Shown here in pieces: positions 56,690-64,000 of a DNA stretch of 64,000 bases. This DNA is from Earliella scabrosa (taxonomy: Eukaryota; Basidiomycota; Agaricomycetes; Polyporales; Polyporaceae). Every line of letters starts with the position of its first letter. Positions within the stretch are counted from its first letter, which is position 1. The DNA lies in NCBI GenBank assembly GCA_022605405.1, contig JABYQQ010000001.1, positions 3,410,001 to 3,474,000 on the forward strand. The letters run 5' to 3'. The notes beneath the pieces are model-generated. The model saw only the letters and a list, made by a program, of their open reading frames with translations. It was not told the origin of the DNA and ran no database searches. The position numbers and the translations under genes were made by a program.

Positions 56690-58253
56690 ATGCAGCTGTT
56701 CGCATCACCTCTCTGGCGATCGAACCCCAGAAAATCCAACATAGCGGCTGTCTCCTTCAGTCCGGACGGCGCGATTGTGGTGACGCTTGGTACGTCTATC
56801 GACTGAACTTCACGAACTACACTATAGACCCAGGCTAGACGCAAGCAAGGCTCTCACGTTCTGGTGCGCCCAAACCGGCCAAGAACTTGCCGCATCCTAC
56901 CACAGCACTGTAGCTCTAGTTGAATTATGTTGGCTTCGCCTCTCAGACAGACCAGCACTCGCCCTACTATGCAGAACTGGTCTGGTCGGTGTCTGGAAGC
57001 TCCTTGACAACTATCTACCGCCATCTCCCAAGATGGAGTTTGATCTACAGTGTACGGGACTCACAAGCCCTCCTCGAAGCACGGATCGCTGTCTTGCCTT
57101 TAGCTCCACCTCGAATCTATTGGCAGCATCAAGGGGAGGGAAGATCAGGATCTGGACTGTTGAAACTAACAGTACGCGACTCCCTTCAGTGACATCCACA
57201 GTCTTATAAGCATTGTGTAGAGGTATGCATGCGAGGAGGGATTGATCCCAACCACAACATCGCCGAGATTGCAGCACTGCATTTCATCACCAATGTATCG
57301 GGCTGCTACTCAAGCTCGAGCATCTTACTTATTGCTTACAAGATACAAGGAACTATGTGAGTAAATCCAAGAGGACTCCGAGTCTACGTTGATGATGTAA
57401 CTTTGCCTCATCACCAGCGTAGAGTTCGACGTGGACACTGGGAGTATTCTTCGCAAAGTACCACTGGGCCAACGGATGTGAGTCTGAGCAGCTCTGCGGG
57501 GACTCGAGGGTTATCTCAACATGTAACCAATTGGCAGAGTCTCGGCTACGTTTCTGCGAGACAGCACACTGGTCTTGCAATGTATGGGACGTGGACTAGA
57601 AATCCTCCGCTTGGGGCCGGAGAAGATCGACTCCATCTGCAGTATTCCTTTGGTTCGAGCAGACACACGTCCCATGTACCCGGTTTCGCTTGAAGGTGGA
57701 CCACTAATTGTTTGCAACAGTAATGAGAACGGCCTACTGGTCCTGGACGGGCACACAGGTGCCGCAAGGTGCAAAATAGAGTCAATGGGAGGTATGAGAT
57801 ATACAGCATGGACATCGGTCATCAACTCATCACGGTACTTGGTCATAGCTAGCATGGTCAGCGTTGGGACGTACTGCATGACCTCCATCGAGGACCAATC
57901 CAGGATAGACTACTACAAGGTTGTAGCCGCGACCACTCTTCATGACACCCCCAAGCCTCGGTACGGAATAGAAGTCTGGACAGGTCCGTTTCCTTGGCAG
58001 GCTTGTTGTGCTCGTTTATTGTCTGACGAACGTGGATCAATACAGTTACGCAGCGTGATAGCGAGCAGGACGCTTCAAGTTTCGCTCGGCGTGAGTATTA
58101 TGATCATGTCTTCAAGCGTCACTTTGACATCTCTTGTCGTCAGCAGCGGATATGTTGACTCCCATTCAACTAGAGAGACTGGAAACGGTTGTTGCGGTTG
58201 CACTGTGCTTCTTCCTCGCTTCTGTCATTCTTGCCTACTGCGCCGTTCCGTAG
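56690..58253 (+). CDS. WD40-like beta-propeller protein with C-terminal membrane anchor
   Basis: Exons 56690..56789, 56834..57171, 57221..57356, 57418..57477, 57538..57983, 58046..58090 and 58144..58253. WD40-type strands are visible: IAAVSFSPDGAIVVTLG, LALLCRTGLVGVWKLLD, CLAFSSTSNLLAAS then GKIRIWTVET, and IVCNSNENGLLVLDGHTGAA. The C-terminus is a hydrophobic helix (TVVAVALCFFLASVILAYCA) right at the end, so a tail-anchored protein is likely. All introns close except the first, where exon 1 ends in phase 1 and exon 2 needs phase 2. This suggests a one-base change or a wrong exon 1. A segment at 57792-57848 could be a further in-frame intron. Lies in the spacer of the inverted repeat. Confidence 0.65.
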
Positions 58254-58536
58254 ATGAACCATCACCGAGCACGACCTGCTTTCATGCTTGAAGGGGAACG
58301 TCGTCGAGCGGAGTACTTACTGAGAAGCTTACGTCATACTAATAGGCACCCTTGTATGTGGGCTTACACGCTTCTATGGTCTCTCTCGATCCTTCCCTGT
58401 CTCCTGTTGGCTCACGAACACTCCGCACGCTATCACCGACATACATCACATATTATGGGCGTGCGGTACGTCGCGCTTCCGGCTTCCTGAGAGGTATACA
58501 CGTGTGGCATTCGTACGGGTGCACCCAGCATGCTGA

Positions 58537-59032
58537 CTACAGGACAATCGGGTTATATCTATCCGATCCTGGGGGTAGAGTGAGATCGATATGTGTAGGG
58601 CTGGGAGATACGGTTTCGACACGAGTAGCTTTAGCATGCGACATCCCGGGAAGAAGGGAGAGGAGGGAGTGATCATCATCATAGAAGCAGCTGGTAACCC
58701 ATTCAAACTTCTTCGGCCACCCTTCATAACGGGTTCGCTCGTGCCTGCACTTTCTCAGCAAGAGGTCAGGTGTAAGCCGGATTGCTGACGATGTCTCCTC
58801 TTACCTCGACGTACTTGCACCCGTACATGATGTTCGTAGAACGCGAGCAGACCTGTATTGCGAGAGCTTTCTCACATAGAGGACATGCGTAGTGCTCTTT
58901 AGCGGGTCTGGTGTAATGCCGGCATCTGGCCATATCTGCGAACTGGGAACGGATGCGATACACAGCCGCAACACAACATTTAAGAGTCAGAATGGTAGTG
59001 CGCGCTCTGTTGACCGGCGCTGCAGAGGACAA
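58537..59032 (-). CDS. Possible zinc-binding protein fragment
   Basis: An open exon from about 59032 to a GAG/GTAAGA donor at 58817 contains MARCRHYTRPAKEHYACPLC and later VCSRSTNIMYGCKYVE. It may continue from an AAAG acceptor near 58750 into CRHERTRYEGWPKKFEWVTS. Spaced Cys and His residues look like a small zinc ribbon. Start and end are unsure. Confidence 0.3.
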
Positions 59033-62000
59033 GCCCCGTTGCGGTGCGAGCCAACAAATACCAAATGCGGAGAGTGCCTAGAGAGTTTACCGCGGAATCA
59101 GGGAGGATGGTGTGACACGTAAGAGAATCACCACACGCCTAGGCTCCGTTTGAGAGGCACTGGAGAAGCTGTGGAGCATGTTTCAGTCTCCTTCGTGGCA
59201 AGCATACAGCGGAGAAGTCACGGATTAGCTGCGAACGAACAGAACTACGACACAGAGAGGTATTCGATGGATATGTCTCAAGAGCCCGCCTGTGAGTCCA
59301 CACGGGACGAAGAAGGAGCCTCTTCCCCTGTCGCCGCCACATTGTCGCTGTGCTGTTGGTTTCCTGTGGAGGAATCGGACACGTTGTCCCTGCCCAGCGC
59401 CGAACGGCGCGGCATTAGTGGTCTTGCACGCTTATTCTCTTTGTCGTCTTCCACATCGAGCATTCTCTTCTTCTGAGGACTGTATTGGATAAGAGCAAAT
59501 CAGATCCGAGTCGTCTGTTTGGAAGCGTCGAATTGACTCACCGCACCAGAGCGTCGGAAGGCCCACTCGCCGGGACCTGGACAGTAGAGGAACTCGAAGT
59601 GTCCGCGGATAGGGCGAGCTTCTGACGGAGTTGAGTCCCTGTGTGAAGCTTGACGACCGATAGCATCCCTTCCTTTCCATAGACCCTTATACTGCGTGGT
59701 TCATGCGATGAGTGACAGTTATCCGATAGCCCACAACAGACGATACATACTGTTCCAGAAGTTGATAGAAGACCCACAGTACATCATCAAGCCACGCCGC
59801 CCACATGGCAGCCTCCATGCACCCGTCTGGATTGGCAGCAGCGCGAGGCGAACACAACTTGAAGTCGAGAATTAGTCCGAATATGATATCGCGGGGATGC
59901 ATCCAAAGGAGCGCCCAATCGCGCGGTTGCGTGCATACGGGTCGAATGAGCGCGTTCGGATGGGTGACGGATCCTTTCGGACACTTGAAGCGAGTAGGTG
60001 GTTGAAGTTCAAGCCAGTTGTCTACCCAACTTTGGCAGGTCGCCATGGTGGGATCCTTAAGCTGGGGACGAGCGGCCGCCGGGGTCCTCATCGGACTCTA
60101 CGCGTCGCATTCGTGATTAGAAGCGGATGCACGATGCATGCGTTGCAACATACCCATTCTTCGATGGTACCCACAACAAGAACTGCTGCCCGGACTAGTT
60201 GCTGCCACTTTGGCACGTCAGGAGGTAAGTATAGCTTTCTGATGACATCTGCAAAGTCGTCCAACGCCGCAAAGCGCATGACTTCTGAGGAAGAGATGAG
60301 GCGTGTTGGATTGTGCCTCGGAGGCCCTGTAGGCACGTGGGATCTCGGAGGATCCCCCTGAGAGCAAGGTTGAGCACCAGTAGAGGACGGAGAACGTAGA
60401 ACTCACTGCGGCCAGCCTATCAGTCGCATGTTCACCCAATACCTTCTTGGGGCTCGAGCCCACGTCAGGGGTGTTGATCGAGAGGTCATAGTTCAGGCTT
60501 CCTGGACACGCGGAAGCACCGGAGGATGCATTGCGAGAGAGCTGGGGACCACGACCCTGCGAGCCAGTCTCCACGAGACCCTTCGAAGATGTCGTAGCGT
60601 GTTTAGCTCCGCCATACGGCGGGCTCGCCTGCGATTTCGTTAGGTCTGATGCGGTGGCATATGAGCTGCGGGATGCGTCGTACCGCATCGTGATGATCAT
60701 GAGATGGAGCTGTCGTGCGAGAGAACTGGGGACCACGACCCTGCGAGCCAGTCTCCACGAGATCCTTCGAAGTTGTCGTAGCGTGTTTAGCTCCGCCGTA
60801 CGGCGGGCTCGCCTGCGATTTCGTTAGACCTGATGCGGTGGCATATGAGCTGCGGGATGCGTCGTACCGCATTGTGGTGACCATGAGATGGAGCTCTCGA
60901 GATTCCAAATGGAGCATCTCGATGCTCTGTTCGTGTGTGTGCATTGTCGCAGGACCTGTCGTAGTGTTCCACTTGCGTCGCGCGACATTCGTCGTTCGAT
61001 GATCCCAGTATACAGGTTGGTGTAGTGTTGGGTGCGTGGGCAGTCTTCGAGGGTTCTGATCAAATCTTCGGCTCCCACATTGCATGAGCATCGTCACTCA
61101 CCTCGGACCGAAGAATCGTGGCAGGAATGAGACTAATGTCGCGAGGGGAGGCAGGCATCCTGCGCTCCCCTAGACCTGCCTGCACGCGATTCGACGCATA
61201 TGCATTCATTGGCGGGTTCACGCTCGGGCTGAAGCCAGACAAGTCAAGTTCGGGAGCTCGCTGTAAATGATGAGGGCTGCATTGACGCGCATCGGCAGCG
61301 ACCGGCTCCGCAGAGCGCATGGAATGTGACTGGCACGATAGCACAGTCAGCGGTCGAACTCCTAGCTGGCTAGACGGGGTCTTTACCTGTGTGGCGGCTC
61401 TGCATTTGTCTCCCAATACCCGTTCCGCTTCAACCACGACACCTATTCTACTACCGCGATGCGGGAGCGGAAGTTGGCTTTCGCCGATTCTGCGGCTGTC
61501 TGCGAAGACACAATGTAAATCGCTATGTTCATCACGAAACCAGAAAAAAGTCTCACCTCGTCCAGAGAGCTGGCCCGGCATGTTCTGCAGACGGATGCAC
61601 GTTCTTTCAGCGGCTCGAACATATGGCCGAGGTCAAGATAGGCTTACGAGAGTACGACTTCTGGAGCTACCGATCATCTCATTCTGAGAGACGGCGGCAG
61701 TTGGAGCGTGGTGCGCTGTCGGTGCAATCCTGACGGCCCCAGAATCTTGTTGATCAAGACCTTGGCCGTGATGAAATTCGCGAGCATGAGTTGCATGTGC
61801 AACAGCAGCATGCGCGGGGCCCGGGACTACTGTCGACGACAGCCCATATGGCTGTGCAGCTTCACGTGTCGCGAGGTGTGGAACATGACTCGGAAAGTGT
61901 TGGAAGGCCCACTCGTATGCTGGCCGCTGACCGCCAGAAGAGGCCTGCGAGGCACATCGACGATATTCCAACACCATTTACTACAATAGACCAAATACAC

Positions 62001-62269
62001 TCACCTTCTCAGAGGCGCTGGACACCGACGCTGTGTCCCAGTCCGAATCCGAACCGTCTTCTCCCACAGGCGCGCGATTCATGCGTAGAAGATGCAGACA
62101 GTAGGCATGGAGCACTGCGGTATATATATTGCGACCCGGACGAACAAGACTGAATAAGTATGTCACGAAATCGCCCATGTCTAGCAAGCGTCGCCGTCCT
62201 TGAAAGGTCAGGAGTCAGACGTTGAACCACGCGGGATATTGCCAGATCGGGTGACTTACCTCGTCCTGA

Positions 62270-62983
62270 CATCAGCAAAATTGTAGAAGCATCAGAACGT
62301 ATTGGCAGCATTGAAAGCAGCTGGTCGAATTGCAAGCGCCGGCAATCCAGCCAATCCCTTGCAATCCCAAGACGAGATTATAATCACATACAATTTCCAG
62401 CTGGGATTCTATAGCCTTACAACCCCTTTTAATCCACCGTGAGCCTCAGGTACCTTCTAGTGATGAGAGCTCATGCATATTAACCGAAAACGTGCAGACA
62501 CAACCATAGGAACCGGTGGAAGGGGAGAGTAAACTTCAGGTTGTAGAAGTCTGATTCAATTTGGACGAGTATAAGGAGAGTCTAGCTATATATCTTAAGC
62601 CAGTTTAGTGCAGTGGTTAAACGGACTGCTCAGTCACACCTCGTTCGGCTCAGGTCGCTGGTTCAATCCTGTGGAAAGACAACATAAATGCAATGGTGAC
62701 ATGGGCGATGGGTGCAGCAGGGGAGGGAAGGATAAGCCAGAAATAGAAAGGATAAGTTAAATATTTTCCCAATTACCCAGTACTTTGAGCCAAGTGGCAC
62801 GGCGGATTGCAAGCACTTGGCTGGATTGCAAGCGCTTGCAATCCCGCGGGGTCAAATTGTAAGGGCATACAAAGCCGGTCTAGGCTGCTGAAGCACACCG
62901 AATCCCAACCGCCAGGATTGCGTGAATCCTCTGCATTACTTGTGCTTGCATGTACACGAAAGTGTTCCGGAATTTTGCTGATG
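62270..62983. mobile_element. 714-bp MITE-like element with 13-bp terminal inverted repeats
   Basis: Starts CATCAGCAAAATT and ends AATTTTGCTGATG, a perfect 13-bp inverted repeat. It is flanked on both sides by GA, while the empty site in the left arm (near 49430) has a single copy. Inside, near each end, is an inverted block of about 45 bp built from GCTTGCAATCC/GGATTGCAAGC phrases (62322-62367 and 62800-62855). No transposase is encoded, so it is non-autonomous. The 2-bp GA duplication does not match the usual TA (mariner), TTAA, 3-bp (CACTA) or 8-bp (hAT) rules. Confidence 0.85.
62606..62669 (+). promoter_or_regulatory. Pol III type 2 A- and B-box-like pair inside the MITE
   Basis: A-box-like TAGTGCAGTGG at 62606-62616 and B-box-like GGTTCAATCC at 62660-62669, spaced as in tRNA genes and SINEs. 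A CTATATATCTT lies just upstream. The flanks do not fold into acceptor or T stems, so this is not a normal tRNA gene. It could drive a short Pol III transcript from the element. Confidence 0.5.
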
Positions 62984-63859
62984 GAGAAGAGACGCTTGTG
63001 CCGCAAATATTCCTTCAAGAGACCGATCGTGACGAAGGCGAGCCACGTCGCGCATCACCCCCCCCCCCCAGCGGCCGACGTTGCTGCTCTCCAATGTCGC
63101 CTATTGAAGAACATATCACGGTGAGGAGGGAAGTACAAAGCATCAGGGAGACGCAGAAGGCGGGTATGTCTCTCACCTACCAGCAAAGCGCGTCATCGAG
63201 GTGGTGCATAGAACACCACTACAAAATGACCACAGGCGACTTCGGTGCCGTCGGTGTTCACTGGACAGCCAATCTTGAGCGTTCTGCCGGCATTTTGGAA
63301 CAGCCGCGTGCGTCTACAGCTGCAGGTAAAGATACGTCTTCGTATCAGGCTAGCGTGCAGATCTTGAGGATCCCAGTCTAGATCAAAAGACAACGTGTCA
63401 CAACCAGTGCTTCGCTGGCTCGAGGGAATGGGCGCATCGCGCGCACCTGGAGGAAGCACGTACCATTCACCCCGCGGGTTAACAAGCTCATCGCCTCCCT
63501 CCGCGTAACCCGAGACAGGAATGGTCGGCGGAAGAGGATTGGGGCGCGCACGACTGGGATTCGGTTATCAGAGTGAGGCCAAGTCTGAGGCTTACGCCGA
63601 GGTCTTCAGTTCATCGCGATCGCGCAGAGACATTGTTTCGTACGATATCTATGTAGTGCTGGTTGATCGCGGTTCGCGCCACGCGCGAGCTAGCTAAATT
63701 ATGAGACTGTGAGAGGGCATACCCCGTTGAACAAACAAGAACTAACCAGTGTTGCCCTTGAGCCATCTACAGCTGCGGCGCAGACGGGAAGCAAGGGAAC
63801 CAGGGCATACGAGGAGGTCGTCGACGGCAAACGTTGACGTTGACGGCCTCAGTGTTGTT

Positions 63860-63920
63860 ATGACCCGGGTCATGACCGGGTGTCATGACTTCGTGACCCC
63901 CCCTTGACCGGTCATGACCG
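63860..63920. repeat. Cluster of perfect palindromes at the outer edge of the right arm
   Basis: ATGACCCGGGTCAT (63860-63873), the overlapping GGTCATGACC (63868-63877) and CGGTCATGACCG (63909-63920), plus a GTCATGAC at 63882-63889, begin within two bases of the end of arm similarity. Confidence 0.85.
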
Positions 63921-64000
63921 ATCAGTCAAGAGTCAACGCGTGACCTGCTGCAGGCGAGCGCTTCAAAGGCCTCCGTTGGGCCTCCGAGTCCAAACATGAG

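Larger units (their letters stand above)
59278..63633 (-). pseudogene. Second copy of the GRF-like zinc-finger gene, broken by a transposable element
   Basis: Mirror copy of the gene at 48783-52422: ATG at 63633, stop at 59280-59278. All exon sequences seen in the left copy are present and the same apart from Phe/Ser at 59369. The 714-bp element lies in the short exon corresponding to 49404-49440, about ten bases before its donor, so the exon reads out of frame into the element soon after KEYLRHKRLFS. Unless the element is spliced out, the product is truncated near that point. The 184-bp tandem duplication (60528-60895) is shared, so it predates the inverted duplication. Confidence 0.7.
59253..63858. 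repeat. Right arm of the inverted repeat (4,606 bp with insertion)
   Basis: Reverse complement of 48558-52447, lengthened by 716 bp: a 714-bp element at 62270-62983 plus a 2-bp duplication. Arm length without it is exactly 3,890 bp. Confidence 0.95.

Noticed and set aside
62650..62683. True tRNA gene
   Set aside because: A/B boxes are present but acceptor and T stems do not pair, so only a promoter-like pair is reported.
1..64000. CRISPR arrays, operons, bacterial promoters or ribosome-binding sites
   Set aside because: The sequence is eukaryotic: spliced genes throughout, no regularly spaced repeats of CRISPR type.

Overview
The window is nuclear DNA from a filamentous basidiomycete, most likely an agaricomycete of the Polyporales type. 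The signs are dense short introns (mostly 48-64 nt) with GTRNGT donors and CTNAC/CTGAC branch sites, short intergenic gaps, genes on both strands, conserved eukaryotic housekeeping genes, and several lineage-specific Agaricomycetes gene families. There are no bacterial features. Exon models were built by hand from splice sites, reading-frame phase and family motifs. Where every phase closes, the model is given exon by exon.

Left part (1-22 kb), mostly ordinary genes: the C-terminal part of APC1 (cell-cycle ubiquitin ligase scaffold); two EthD-domain paralogues arranged tail to tail; CCT6 (cytosolic chaperonin zeta subunit); a SET9/Suv4-20-type histone H4-K20 methyltransferase with a long disordered tail and a split zinc-binding segment; a small coiled-coil protein; and three unrecognised but clearly spliced genes (18.1-22.1 kb).

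Middle part (22.5-48.5 kb), accessory and fast-evolving: an apparently intact CACTA-type Tnp2 transposase gene (five exons, all phases closed); a lineage-expanded 'SSDEE' gene; a three-member family of unknown function (31.1, 35.1 and 54.8 kb; the last two are recent duplicates that share a GC-AG intron and a lost donor); a RING plus coiled-coil protein; an F-box-like gene with a one-base frame break; a large multi-exon gene with CxxC zinc-binding motifs; a short SUN-domain membrane protein; and a disordered protein. Parts of 26.8-28.6, 32.7-35.1 and 38.7-41.7 kb are coding-like but could not be resolved.

Right part (48.5-64 kb): a large inverted repeat. Arms of 3,890 bp (48558-52447 and 59253-63858) are almost identical, separated by a 6.8 kb unique spacer that holds five genes, including a tail-anchored WD40-like protein. 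Each arm carries the same roughly 13-exon gene, which starts with a GRF-like zinc finger. The right copy is broken by a 714-bp element with 13-bp terminal inverted repeats and a 2-bp target duplication. The arm-to-arm coordinate offset fits that insertion exactly. The element carries Pol III A- and B-box-like sequences. The outer edge of the right arm runs into a cluster of perfect palindromes. This inverted repeat, its captive element and its boundaries are the most unusual structure in the window.
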